Shown piece by piece: positions 50,741 to 62,119 of a stretch of DNA of 64,000 bases. The stretch is taken from positions 68,372,994 to 68,436,993 of the forward strand of contig CM042013.1 of NCBI GenBank assembly GCA_023525715.1, in the 5' to 3' direction. Within the stretch, counting starts at the first letter, position 1. Each line of letters begins with the position of its first letter. Below the pieces are notes generated by a model. That model ran no database searches, was not told where the DNA came from, and saw only the letters and a list, made by a program, of their open reading frames with translations. The position numbers and the translations under genes were made by a program. The stretch comes from Cichorium intybus (lineage: Eukaryota; Streptophyta; Magnoliopsida; Asterales; Asteraceae).

Positions 50741-51716
50741 TGACAACGCCAATTAATATCAAGTATTTTAGTCGTTGTTGAGCCCTATTCTTGGTGAAAA
50801 TATATCATATATGCATTGGTATTCTCACTTTTTGTGCTAGTGCTTGTTTGCAAAGAAAAGTTATAAACAGGGGTTAAACGCGGACAAAAATGAAGAAGTT
50901 TGAAGATAAAGTCAAAAATAGTCGACTGTATACGCGCGCCGCAAGTATGATGATTAGCGCGACGCGCCAAATCAAAAAGTTGAGGCGGTGGAAGAATTCA
51001 AACCGCGAGAAAACGGGGATAAGGCTCTACGCGCGACGCGGCTAGAAGTCTTACCCGTCGCGGGTACTAATTTTCCACAACTATAAATAGAGGCCATTAG
51101 GTCGAATTCCGGAGGCGAAGATCAGACCCTAAGGTGGACTTACGGCGACTTTGACTCAAGTTTCGAGATTTCAGCAACCCATTGTGGTATTTTCATGTTT
51201 TTACCTTGCTTTCAATATTAGTTTAGTTGTTTTAAGCTTTTAGCTTGGTGTTTCTGGATAGTGACAACCCAATATGTTATAGCTTCTTATTTTCGTATGT
51301 TACTGTTTTGAACCCTCTGGATTGGAGTTTAATCAAGTTAATCATTCAGTTCATATTGGTTTGCATTATTTACCTTTATTTATGCTTTATTGTTTTGAAT
51401 GCTTTTGGATTGTTCTTGTTTGTTTCTGATTTTGAGATTTGTTTCTGATTCCAGTAAGCAAACTTAGTTTAGAAATTGATGTGATTTAGTTTAGTTTATG
51501 TTAGATTTGGTTTCCAGCAATTGTTTGGATATTGTGTTTTTGGATTGTTTTGGGAAAGTGGAAGTTAGTCCCTCTAGCTATAGCGTGACACTACAGTTGG
51601 TAAGCTATCGTCTTATCTTGACCGCGAAACACCTGTGGATCGACCCTGACTACCACTGTACTAGTGTGAGTGAAGTATTTTACTATTTTTGACCGCACAA
51701 CGACCTAGGCGTGTCA
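50741..51716 (+). mobile_element. Solo LTR related to the gag-only element's LTR
   Basis: Starts TGACAACGCC and ends CCTAGGCGTGTCA, flanked by the perfect duplication ACTAC (50736-50740 and 51717-51721). It aligns by eye with the minus strand of the LTRs at 73-1043 and 4738-5707: AAGTATTTTAGTCGTTGTT, GCCCTATTCTT, TACGCGCGCCGC, CTATAAATAGAGGC at 51081-51094 and GTGGATCGACCCTGA. It is clearly diverged, so a different subfamily or an older insertion. No interior remains, which indicates LTR-LTR recombination. Confidence 0.9.
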
Positions 51717-51721
51717 ACTAC

Positions 51722-52496
51722 GGGTGCTGTAGTAAAGATCACTGGCATGGAATTTCGAAACATCATCACCATTTGGTTTAAAATGATGAATCGTTTATTT
51801 CTTGCATCAGAAAGATAGAGTGCGTAAGAATGGATTGGTGCATTTGATAGATTACGGTACGCAATCTAACCATCGGCACAAAATTTGTAACTCTCGACTC
51901 TAAGTGGCTTAACTCAAAGTGTCTAGAAGTTGAATTTCAGAATATTTGAGGTTGGGTTGAGAAAGGTTGTAAGTGCTTCAAACCTACCATGGTGTAACAG
52001 TAAGAATCATTAGCACATAAGTGTTACCTCAGCAGTGAGTGGTATAACTCAGTGTGTCGTCGGTTGGTAGGGTAAGAGAATGTCTTAGTGAATCACGGTG
52101 ATAGTGAAACACATCTTTGACATGAGAATTGAATATGTATTCCTGATTGGTATGTATCAGAAACAGTGACGATCGTGCAAATTGTGTAATTAAAAAGATA
52201 TTTTTGGATTTTTTAAATTTTTAAAAGGAAATACATAAAGGAAAACATATTTTTCGATTTTTTTAATTTTTAAAAGAAAATACATAAAAGTAAGACATAT
52301 ATTTTTTTATTTTATTTTTTGAATTTTGTAATTTTTTGTTGTTTTAATTCTCCCCCAAAATTTGTGCATGGAAGAGAATAGCGAAAATAAAAAACATAAA
52401 CAAATTTAACCAGAAACAAAAAAATGTACAAATTTTACAAAATGATTTTTCAGTCATAAAAACAAATCAAATCCAGTTTGGAACGAAGTTACCTTT
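51722..52496. other. Unassigned segment, AT-rich, within the copia host
   Basis: Continues the sequence of 49962-50740 after the solo LTR. No domain was recognised on either strand. The part next to 52497 should follow copia protease, but no integrase motif is visible. Confidence 0.3.
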
Positions 52497-52679
52497 TCAA
52501 CACATCGTTAGGTACGATCCCCACGTGATCTTTCCTTTCTCCTTCCCTACAAAGGACACATACTCTCCATTAATGATTTGAATGTCGTGCAATAGAGAGA
52601 TGTCTCCTATCATGTGCCTGGAACAACCATTATCAACGAACCAAGGTCTGATGATATTCCTCCATAGTTTCTCCTGCAC
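52497..52679 (-). pseudogene. SIRE-type copia protease fragment
   Basis: Reads RPWFVDNGCSRHMIGD, the active-site block of copia aspartic protease, in which the usual DSG is DNG here. About 60 codons remain before a stop. The frame is separated from gag by a frame change near 52690. Protease would cut the gag-pol polyprotein; this one is broken. Confidence 0.75.
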
Positions 52680-52708
52680 AAGATGCGGGATTAGTTGGTT
52701 TTGGGAAC

Positions 52709-54066
52709 CTAGTCTATTTTGAAACTGGTATTTCCATTACTATCCACACTCTCTACTCTTTCCCATGACATATCCTGTATAACAGATATGAATGAAAAAT
52801 TAGCAGGATAATTAGATGATTTTGAAATAAGGCCTTTGGAAACCCATCTGTAGTTTGGCTTAAGTCTCTTGTATTTTGACCAGATGGGTGCTTCAACACT
52901 TGATTTTGAAACAGGACTCCCCCTTGATTTGTGGTTATGTTGCCAGTATGAGCTCGAGGACGATCCTTGAGATGAGTTCGACCTTACCGACTTCGATTTG
53001 GTAGAGTCATCTTTTGAATCAGTCCTTTTATCCTTGGGGGACTGATTATTGGCGTTTGCAGCATTCCAATCACCATCTCTTGAACGTGACCTCAAGGGTT
53101 TTCTTTTGTAAGACCTCGATCCCCCTTGGCACATTCTGCCAGCATTGCGCGTAGAAAGGAACGTATGGGCGATGTGGATAATTTCTGGCAATATGACCTG
53201 CAATACCACAGTTAAAGCACGTTTGCATCTTCAAATAAATGAGATTGTAACTTGGTCCTTGTCCAGATGGATTTTTCTACGAATTACCACAAGTACAGGC
53301 ACAACCACATTTATTGGGACTTAGTCTTTGTCTAAAAGGAATTTCCCCTTCTTTCACAAATTTCTGTGGTCTAAATTTTCCAACATTTGGATTTTTAGAA
53401 TTCAAAGCATCACCACAAGTTTCTACATTTAGTGCAATTATTAGAGACAGCAGAAGATGAAGCATTAGTTTTTGACAAGTTTTCAACAGAACTAGGACCA
53501 TTTTTGTCCTCCTCGCTTGCATCTTCCACTATTAATTCATCTGCACAAGAAGTAGAGACATTAGTAGCATCTACCATAACATCTACCTAAGTTTCATCGG
53601 TTGTTCCTGCTTGAGCAGCCTTAATTTGAGCAATTATGAGATGGTCAAGATCATCAAGCTTACCATTTTCTTGTTCAGCTTTATCACGGGCAAGTAAGAT
53701 CTGATTATAGTTAAAAGCCGGAGTATAATTATCATTAAACGGGTGTGGCACACTTTTATACCGCAAACTCTCACCCTGTTTATTCAGCCATTTTAGTTGT
53801 TCAACCATTGATTCAACTACCGCACTTGATGCATCGAATTTTTTAATATTAAAATCAGCATCCTTGAAATTTTCTTTTAATGCGCCGAGTTTCGCAGTCA
53901 ATTTGGCAATCGTTTCTTTAGCATAATAATATCGAGTACCGGTTATGCTATGTTCCTCTTGTAGTTTTTTAAAATCCGATGGTTTAGCTTCCAACTTTTC
54001 TTGAAAGAGTTTCAGTTTCTTTTTAATGTTGTAAACATCATTTTTAAGGTCAAAGACTTCTCTCAC
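52709..54066 (-). pseudogene. SIRE-type copia gag, frameshifted
   Basis: Three pieces on the minus strand. 53587-54066 is a coiled-coil region (KLKLFQEKLEAKPSDFKKLQ; KETIAKLTAKLGALKENFKD). 53163-53522 includes a zinc knuckle reading CFNCGIAGHIARNY, where the last cysteine is replaced by tyrosine. 52709-53209 is a basic, serine-rich stretch ending SWERVESVDSNGNTSFKID. This is the gag C-terminal half of SIRE-like elements known from Asteraceae and other dicots. The N-terminal capsid part is missing or unrecognisable. Stops and frame changes separate the pieces. Confidence 0.7.
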
Positions 54067-55299
54067 TAAAAGGTCGTTTTTTCACGGTATTTCTTAATTT
54101 TATTTTCTCAAATTTGAGTGTATGAATTTTCGTAAACGTCTTTTGAAATGGGAACAATTTTGACCAAAAATAATATAACTGTAAAACTTAAAGGATTAAA
54201 AATTGACCGAAAATTGTTTTGTGTTCACATGAAAATCAAAATGGACTTGATTTAAAAATGACCCAACCGAAAAGAAAATTTTGACAAATGACAAGAAGAA
54301 AATTGAATTGACCAAAAATAAGAGAAAATCAAAATGGAAATGGAAATTAATATTGAAATGGTTTAGAACGGCAGTTGTCTTGACCGAAAATGAAAAACAG
54401 AAAAGGAAACTTACCGAAAACGAAATTTTGGTCAAAGGAAATTTGTTGACATAGAAATCAAAAATGATTTTCACTTAAAAAAGTGTAAATTGTTCGGCCG
54501 TAATTACCAAAATTTTAAAAATAAGTTCTTTGACTAAAATGAATTTTGTCCGAAAACAAAAATGTTGACCGAGAATTTAAAAACTTACCGAAATCATATT
54601 GAAATCAAGATTGAACTTGATTTTAAAAACAAATTGCAAATTTGAGAAACAAGAAACAAAAATTTACCGACAAATTTAATTTACCAAGAAAAAAGGAAAC
54701 TTTTGACCGAAGTGGAAACTTAATGTTTCCTTTGAAATCAAAATTTTTGACTTGATTAAAAGGAGCATCTTGACCGAGAACGAAAAAGAATTTGGACCAA
54801 ATCAGCCGCTAATTGTATGTGGCCACCGAAACCACTTTCAACCCTAATCAAAATCTTTTCAGCCGCTGAAATCACAACCAACTCTAGTCGAATTCAAGAT
54901 GTGCCGCCGAAATCTCAAAAAACCCTAACCGAAAACAATAAGCAGCTGCCGGAATCAGATAAAACCCTAGCCGAAAACAAGGAACAGCCGCCGAAAACTC
55001 ACAAGGGCTGACCGAAATCTTGAATGGGCTGACCGAAATCTCGAAAAACCTAACCGAGAACCACCGCCGTCACCGAAATCGCCAAACTCAGATCTGAAAA
55101 CGCCGTTCAGATATGAAAAAAACGCCGTTTTTTTGCGAAAATTTGAATTTTGAATATCAAAAACACTGATTTTGACCAGAAAATTGATAAACACGAAGAA
55201 CACCAAACATCAAAAACAGTCCAAAACGCCAAAAATCTCCAAGATCCAAGCAAAGGTTTCGAAAAATTGATACCAACAATCAAAATATTCATTTAAAGG
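54067..55299 (-). other. 5' untranslated leader of SIRE-type copia element
   Basis: Non-coding leader between gag and PBS, marked by dozens of irregular ACCGAAA/TTTCGGT repeats (54100-55090), including a C-rich part with CCGCCGAAA at 54815-55080. Short frames on either strand show no domain. Confidence 0.6.
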
Positions 55300-55312
55300 C
55301 TCTGATATCACT
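55300..55312 (-). promoter_or_regulatory. Primer binding site, initiator tRNA-Met type
   Basis: The minus strand reads AGTGATATCAGAGCC directly inside the LTR. It differs from the canonical TGGTATCAGAGC by one base. Confidence 0.85.
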
Positions 55313-55762
55313 TGTAAGTCCAAAACTTTTAGATCTAGATGGTATCAAACACAAACACTCGATTGGTGTGGAATCCCAACTGCCAATCAACGAAACAAGA
55401 ACAAGAACGGATTAATCTTCAATGCACATTATATTAGAATAGTCGGGTACATAAGATCTTGATGATCACTTGAACAATAATTCTCTCTAGACTTGCATGG
55501 TTCCCAAAACGATCTATTAAACGGCTAACCTACAAATGACGGCTAAAATACATATTTATACCTAATGATGACCTAAGCCCACCAAGCTGTGAACCCACCG
55601 AAAGCTCAAGCTCAAGCCCACCGAAATGCGTATGAATTTCGGTCATGTCACCACCGAAATCGTGGGGTTTTCGGTCCCTAACCGAAAACTCTAACCAGCC
55701 CAATTAATTGCAAATTAAGCTCAATAATGCGAAGATTAAACCACTAAAATTATGACCTAACA
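55313..55762 (-). repeat. 5' LTR of SIRE-type copia element
   Basis: Starts TGTAAGTCC and ends GACCTAACA; 450 bp like its partner at 34052-34501. The target duplication TATAC follows at 55763-55767. Confidence 0.9.
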
Positions 55763-55767
55763 TATAC

Positions 55768-55982
55768 ATCGAAGTCATATAAAAGTTTACATATATTTAC
55801 AAGGTAATAAATAGAAGGGGAGATTTTGACGATGTTTGTAAATGAAGGAAAAAATATACTTGGAATATACATTTTAAAGTAAAAATAGTGTGAAAAATAG
55901 ATGTGAGTTGGAGATGGTTCACTTTTTACACCGTTTTGTACTTAAAAAATAGAGTAAAAATAAAGATGAATTGAATATTGTC
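55768..55982. mobile_element. Harbinger-like MITE, right part
   Basis: Continues the element begun at 33793 after removal of the copia insertion. The terminus read inward on the minus strand (GACAATATTCAATTCATC) is an imperfect inverted copy of GAGCATCTCCAACCCACC. TAA at 55983-55985 matches TAA at 33790-33792, a PIF/Harbinger-type 3-bp target duplication. Confidence 0.6.
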
Positions 55983-55985
55983 TAA

Positions 55986-56952
55986 GAGAATTTGCCTTAC
56001 ATATATTATAGAAAAAAGATGTGATTCTATGTTATGAATAAAAAGCTTTGCATGAACTATACTTTTTTATTATTAAAAAAGATGCTTTTATAATTTCTAA
56101 AAACTCTAAGATATATTAAAAATATTTTTTATAAAATAAATATTTTTAGAAGAACAATTTGGTAAAAAAAATTGTAAAAAATATAAGAAGCTGCAAAACA
56201 TAAAAAATAAATATTTTAGAAAACATAGAAAAATATGCAAAAATGTTGACAAAAATCTATATAAAGGGTTTAGAGCAAATTTATGAAAAGAAATAAAGAC
56301 TCAGCAAAAAGTGTAAAAAAACAAAGATCTGGAAAATATTTTATAAAGCTTTGGTCCTAATTTGTAAAAACAATTAAATATGGTCAAACATAAAAAAAAT
56401 CTGATAGACCAAAAATATAAAGAAAAAGATGTCTAATTAATGTGTAGGGTCTGGAGTTGAACCCTCTGTCACGATGCAGTCGTTGATGCAGTCAAAAATA
56501 CTAAATTTATACATGAAAACGCTTTTGTGTACCTGAAGCACGAATACTACCTTTATTCCAAGTAATCTTTTAACTTCTAGGGAACACAAACACATTCCAT
56601 TATTTTAAATATACGTACCACGTTATCCGTTCCTTATGTATGATGTTTTTCTTTCCGGTTATATTAATTTTAACAAATGTTTTAGTAGATAACAGGAGAC
56701 TTTGATTATCGGTACATGTTTCATTGTTGATATCGATTTTTTAATACAAGTCTTACCGTTTTAAAAGATAAAAAGTTCTTTGATTTTACAATTTTATGTA
56801 TTACTTTGTTTAAACATTTAATATTAATGAGTTTTAATTTAACAACTAACTCAACCACATTTTAAATCAACATATAATATATAAAAACGGGGCTTGAGCG
56901 TCGTCAATACAATAACATATAAACGGGATTTGAATCCCGTCAGGCGTCAACC
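55986..56952. other. No gene seen
   Basis: AT-rich intergenic sequence. A GTTGATGCAGTCAAAAATAC stretch at 56474-56493 echoes the LTR text ATGCAGTCAAAAATAG at 91-106 but has no further similarity. Confidence 0.5.
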
Positions 56953-57090
56953 CATTGGCGGACCTAGCTCAAATTTTCCAGTGTAGTGTAAAATTTTTGG
57001 AAAAATATTAATCATAGTATAAATTTTCCGGTGTGCTACCCCTAAAATATTGTGTGTTACCCCTAAGGTTGTGTTTTGGGTCCGCCACTG
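56953..57090. mobile_element. Small hAT-like MITE
   Basis: 138 bp with inverted ends CATTGGCGGACC (left) and CAGTGGCGGACC (right, inverted). The flanking 8-bp repeats CGTCAACC (56945-56952) and CTTCAACC (57091-57098) differ at one base, an old 8-bp target duplication typical of hAT elements. Non-coding. Confidence 0.75.
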
Positions 57091-57301
57091 CTTCAACCAA
57101 TTGACTAAGAAATGTATGTATAACAAATTTTAAAATTGTCAGATTACATGACCCTTTGTATAATCGTAAATAGATGATTTCATAATTTTGGTCTAAAAAT
57201 GACCTCAGAAGTTCTATATATAGCTTCAATTTTTTACTGGATAAGTTCAAGAAGAAACGTGTACGATCAAACTCCATAATGTATTGGTGCTGGTGTGTGG
57301 A

Positions 57302-57360
57302 GGGGTAGGGGGAGGGGTAGGGGAGGGGCTGTGGGTGACAAAAGGGGGTGGATGGGGGCC
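57302..57360 (+). other. G-rich tract with quadruplex potential upstream of HIPP gene
   Basis: Five runs of four or five G separated by one or two bases (GGGGTAGGGGGAGGGG, then TAGGGGAGGGG), followed by further G runs to 57358, about 270-330 bp before the HIPP start codon on the coding strand. Confidence 0.8.
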
Positions 57361-57431
57361 CAATTTTAAAATTGTGTGACCCAGATTTGTTCTCGTGTTT
57401 TCGATTCAATAATTGTTGTTATTTGAACCTC

Positions 57432-57550
<119 letters not shown>

Positions 57551-57628
57551 TACTGATTGTTTCCATTTTTCGAACTAAGGAGCTAAAACAACTTCATCCT
57601 CGTAAAGACAAAAAGTTTGATTTAAAGG

Positions 57629-58235
57629 ATGGGAGTGGAAAGGATTTGGGAGTACATATTTGATTTAGTGGCCAATAGAAAACACAAGAAAAGGAAGCAG
57701 TTAAACACTGTATCACTCAAAGTCGGGATGGATTGTGAAGGATGTCAACAAAAAGTCAAAAATGCCCTCTCCTCACTCAAAGGTAATCTTTTCAACATTT
57801 AGATTTGTATATTTATTATTAAATGCCATTGCGCCCATCAAAATATAACAAAAAAAGTCCAACACACGTTATAATTTGTATGTGGCATTTGAAACGTTTT
57901 AATTCTAATGGGACGGTTTATGGACTGCTTGATGCGTAGGGGTGAAGACAGTGGATGTGGACTGGATGCAGCAGAAGGCAATAGTGACAGGTTACGTGGA
58001 TGCAAAGAAGGTGGTGAAGAGAGTAGAAACAACTGGGAAGAAGGTGGAGGCATGGCCATATGTGCCCTACACCTAAGTCGCTCACCCCTATGTGGCTGGT
58101 GTTTATGACAAGAAGGCGCCTACGGGGCATGTGAGGAAGACTGATGACCCTGCAGTTGTAGGGCTCAACCCTGTAGAAGAACATTATGCCTTTATGTTTA
58201 GTGATGAGAACCCTAATGCATGTTCCCTTATGTAG
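57629..58235 (+). pseudogene. Heavy-metal-associated isoprenylated plant protein (HIPP), in-frame stop
   Basis: Two exons, 57629-57782 and 57940-58235, join G|GG in phase with a GT..AG intron, giving 150 codons, the usual HIPP size. The N-terminus MGVERIWEYIFDL and a basic stretch precede the HMA domain with the metal-site loop MDCEGCQQKV. VDVDWMQQKAIVTGYVDAKK and WPYVPYT follow. Beyond comes VAHPYVAGVYDKKAP and the farnesylation-type end CSLM before TAG (58233-58235). A TAA at 58074-58076 splits the second exon just before VAHPYV, so the product would keep the HMA domain but lose the last 53 codons and the CaaX anchor. HIPPs bind metals such as Cd or Zn at membranes and take part in metal and stress responses. 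Either a recent pseudogene or a truncated soluble form. Confidence 0.88.
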
Positions 58236-58334
58236 ATTAGTCACATTATAATTCATTGAATTGTAACCAAATACCCTCTTGAAGAATGCTATGCTTCTGT
58301 CAATGGTTGATAAATGAAATTCTAAAAGTCTGGT

Positions 58335-61295
58335 TGTAAGAACCCAAAAATATTGGTAAAAGTTATAAAATAAACATATGTGAAGTTTTGGTTGAATTAT
58401 GTCTTAATAGTAGAAATTTGTATAAAAAGGTCAAAATGGTCAAGGAATGTGAAAATATGGAAATTCGACCCAAAGACACGCCTGAATGGAAAGTAAGAAA
58501 TAAAGGAATAATTAACAAGTAATATTCATATGTTGAGAAAAATGGCATTTTGGTAATTCTCCAACTTACCGTTATGAAATGAAAAGATTTATATTTCTAT
58601 TAGGATAAATTAAATGAGGTTGAATGAAAGTATGAGTATGAAGTATGAATACTGAAAATATAAAAGTGTGTGAAAAGTGCAAAATGACCAAAAAGGGCAT
58701 TTTTGTCATTTTGAAATATTTAACCTCATAACGAGATTTTTATGTGTTATAATGTCCTCAATGTGTAAAATAAGTTTATAAGCGGCGTAAAACTCTAAGA
58801 CTTAAAAGTTCCAAGAAATAAAGAGAGTTTTATACCTTATGTGAAAAATATGAAAGTAGAGGGACCAAAGGATCATTTCCTCAAAGATGGGTAGTATAAA
58901 TAGGAAAAATATCTACATAATCATTATTTTGAATGAGTTCAGCAACGGGAGGGGATGAGGATAATGGTTCTTGAGAAAATTTGTGATGGTTTTGTAGCTA
59001 GCCACATGATATGATCAAATTACTAGCATTTCCAACACAAGCAAGGTAAGAATCTGTCTTATGTTGTATAATTCGTACAAAATCATACGATGTCCAAATC
59101 AGGCAATTCCAGTGACCATGGTTTCTTCTCGAAGTCTGTTTCAGTTCATCAGTTGGGGTGCAGACCGCATTCGGTCATTTTCTAGGGTTTTGAACCCGAT
59201 TTCCATGAGTATGATTTTTGTGTCCAATTGTGTTGTGAAATTCTTGTAAAATCGTGTGTTCATTGGATTGTTCTGAAATTTTGTGTGAAGAAGAACCTTG
59301 TCATGAGCCATACTCGACCAAAAGGGATTGACTCAGTTCATTGTTTTGGTTTGGACTTTGGTGTGTGCAATCCGACCTCCACAGATTGGTTGCTGCACAC
59401 CTAGGTCAACTTGTGGGATTCTGAATTCCTAAATGGTACATATTTTAGGTCTGAAAATTTTATGGGAAGTCCATCCTCATGTCTAGTGTGTTCCATCCAG
59501 AGGGCTTGATCCAATTCCGTTAGGAAGCTAGGGTTCCAATGCCTTCCCTTTGACTGAACCAGAATTGTAGCTGTGCACATTGTCCTTGTTGCACGATTTT
59601 TAATTCTCAATTGGCTTATGCTTTGATATTGATTTTTGGATGAAAGCTTTATATTCATGTCTATTGAAACTCTTCCAAAAGGCTTGACTTATTTCCTTTC
59701 AGAAGTTAGGTTGTTGTACCAATCTTGTCAAGCTATGTTGAGTTGTGACAGAAATGTTGCTGCTCATCTCCTTCATATTGTGTGATTGTTAATTCTTAAT
59801 TGGTTTGTCTTTTGGGTCTGAATTTCGGAGGATAGGCTCTTGGTTATATCTAGTATGGCTATGTAAGAGGGTTTTCCTTGATTCCATTCCCAAGTGGAAT
59901 GGAATTGGTGATTCCTCCACTAATCCAGATTTGTGACAGATTGCACTGTCAATCTTGTCACTTATTTTCTAAGGTCTTAGAGTATGATTCAAGTCTCGGT
60001 ATATTCTCGAGACTTGCCATGTATTGTGTCTATTTTTTAGAATGTCTGAGTTTGTGTCATTCGAGTTTCTGAGTTGGGAGTTATGGTCAATTCTTTGACT
60101 ATGCGTCTTAGATGTCAAAAATCTAAAAATGAGTTAATATTGTGATATTAATCTATTAAGATGTAGATTAAGAGGTCTTTAATTGTTACTAAGGCCTAGC
60201 TTGTATTAACTAGAATGTTAAATGAACTCCTTAGGTATTAAGGAGTACAGTTGAAAGAAAGGATAACACGACGGGAGGAAGTAATCCAAGTTAGACTTCT
60301 CTAACGAGACAATGTGAGTACATGAGATATTCTACCTATTTTGGGGTACATGGCAAGTAAGTTTACAATGTTTTATACAAAAGTTCCATATGTGAAATTT
60401 ATTACTAGTTTTATGCATAAACCTATAGTATGGAAGTTAACTTTTATATTTGAAAGAAAAGTGGTGACTATATGTCTATTATATGAAATAAAGTATATGT
60501 TTTGGCACTTAGCCATAAAGTTATAAAAAGAAATGAGGTTTTGGCAAATGACTCTTAAGTGTGTAAGAATGTTTCAAGTAAACAAAAATGTTATTAATGG
60601 AACCATGTCGTGTTCCACTTAAAGATGTAGTTTTTATGATTGGTATTTGTAGCAAGCAATGTTATTAATGGAACCATGTCGTGTTTAAAAGGGAACCATG
60701 TCGTGTCCCACCTACCCGGGTTAGGTAAGGGGTCTACTAGGGACAAAACCCCATCGCGAAGTAGATGGCCTAAGCAACTTCTACTAGTGAAGATTGATAT
60801 GTTCTTTCTAGCTGTAGAGACTTGGGGTATCACTTATGATGATTAAGGCCCTAAGTATAAAAATCCAGCAAGTAATGAATACCAGTCAAAAAGAAAGTAC
60901 CAAAGTGTTTGTTTACTAAGAAAGTATGTATTGAAAGCTTACTAAAATGTTTGGAAATGAAGTAATAAAGTTTTGGGTCTTAAACCATGTAACTCACGAG
61001 ACAATTTTTGTCTTACGTATTCTATTTTTATGCCATGTATTCCACGTTCAGGTACGATGATGTAAGATAGTTTGAAGTTGTAAAATAAACTCTAAAGTGT
61101 GAAGGAGTGGAGCTGGATACAGCTTTCATGTTGTGGAATTTGGTTAAATCCTTTCTCTTAAATCTTATGGTTGTATGATATGAAATTGTAACCCCCTATC
61201 GTATTTAATCAAATACAATGGTTTTTGTTAAACCACATTCTGTAAAATATGTCTTTATGTAATATAAATGGTTTGATGAAATTTGGGGTGTTACA
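58335..61295. mobile_element. Long solo LTR (about 3 kb), probably Ty3 chromovirus type
   Basis: Starts TGTAAGAACCC and ends GGGGTGTTACA, flanked by the perfect duplication CTGGT (58330-58334 and 61296-61300), 95 bp downstream of the HIPP stop. There is no coding capacity. Two to three degenerate tandem repeats of about 190-200 bp lie at 59430-59900, and three copies of GGAACCATGTCGTGT lie at 60599-60706. Length and ends fit LTRs of Tekay/Del-type chromoviruses. The strand is not certain because no PBS or PPT is left. Confidence 0.8.
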
Positions 61296-61463
61296 CTGGT
61301 GATGAAAATGTGCATGTTTCCTTGACTGTTCAGCGTTCTACGATTTATCTCTGGTGTGATAACCTTCCGACTGGTACGATATGGAACTATTATTTACCTT
61401 TTAATTTGTAGATTTCCTCACATTGTAATTCATTGAATGGTGTGCAAATGCCGTATAGAATTG

Positions 61464-61596
61464 TCTTTTTTTAGAACGATAAATCTATTATACTCCTACT
61501 CTTAAACTACTCATGAATCCACCTATGTCTCTAGCGAGAGTTGAACCCTCAACCTCAAAGAGGGAGGGCGACGCCTTTACCAATTGACCAAGAGGC
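61464..61596 (-). mobile_element. tRNA-derived SINE
   Basis: On the minus strand box A-like TGGTCAATTGG (61590-61580) and box B-like GGTTCAACTCT (61547-61537) are 32 bases apart as in a tRNA gene. An unrelated body and an A-rich 3' end (about 61472-61464) follow. The 5-bp repeats AATTG at 61459-61463 and 61597-61601 could be the target duplication. It has no coding capacity. Retroposition would need LINE enzymes. Confidence 0.6.
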
Positions 61597-61852
61597 AATT
61601 GGCAAAAACTTTCAAGCGTATAATGAGGTGCTCATGTTTCGAACCCGAAACCCCTTCTTATACACGATTCTAACAATTGCGCTTCATGTGGTTGAACGGA
61701 ATCATGTAAGGAATTATTCTGGTAGAAGAGATACTCGATTATATAATGTGCATAGTGTTTGTGCCAAATTTAACAAATTGCACCGGGATTTGTCGCAACC
61801 GACTCACTTCCAACCATTGGAAAAGCATTACTATGGAAACAAAGGTAGATGT

Positions 61853-62119
61853 AGTGTTCGAAAAGGCGCGCAATTGCTTCGCAAAGGCACGCAAAGGCTC
61901 TGAGGTGCGTGCTCGACGCCACGCCATGAAAATCGCCGCCTTAAGTCATATATATGTATATATGTAATTATACATATATATTTATATGCAAAATTAAAAA
62001 TTATAGACAAAATTTCCGCTTTAAGTCACGCCTGAAAACGTCGCAGCCTCGTCATGGCTCGCAAAGGCTTGAGGCTTGACCCTTCCGCCACGCCACGCCT
62101 CACGTCTTTTAGAACCTTG
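61853..62119. mobile_element. Non-autonomous hAT-like fold-back element
   Basis: About 267 bp flanked by the perfect repeat GGTAGATGT (61844-61852 and 62120-62128; 8 or 9 bp). The ends are GTTCGAAAAGGCGCG (left) and, inverted, CAAGGTTCTAAAAGACGTG (right). Between them are GC-rich arms with repeated GCAAAGGC, GAGGCTTG and CCACGCC motifs around an AT-rich centre (61950-62010) with TATATGTATATATG palindromes. Confidence 0.8.

Larger units (their letters stand above)
34052..55762 (-). mobile_element. SIRE-type Ty1/copia retrotransposon, host of nested insertions
   Basis: Two 450-bp LTRs (34052-34501 and 55313-55762), TG..CA, are flanked by the perfect duplication TATAC (34047-34051 and 55763-55767). 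Minus-strand orientation is shown by the PBS next to the right LTR and the PPT next to the left LTR. Recognisable gag and protease remain at 52497-54066, and a short 3' interior remains at 34502-34737. Integrase, RT and RNase H are absent. The Athila tandem fills 34738-49961, and a solo LTR sits at 50741-51716. By eye the LTRs differ at about twenty positions, more than the Athila LTRs, in line with this being the older insertion. Confidence 0.88.

Noticed and set aside
56925..57108. tRNA-like box B (GGGATTTGAATCCC) and box A (CCAATTGACTAAG) on the minus strand around the hAT-like MITE.
   Set aside because: After removing the MITE and its duplication only about 12 bases separate the boxes, too few for a tRNA or SINE head.
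57838..58256. Antisense frames over the second HIPP exon.
   Set aside because: Shadows of the HIPP coding sequence.
61541..61903. 120-residue plus-strand frame.
   Set aside because: Crosses SINE antisense and fold-back element sequence; a chance frame.
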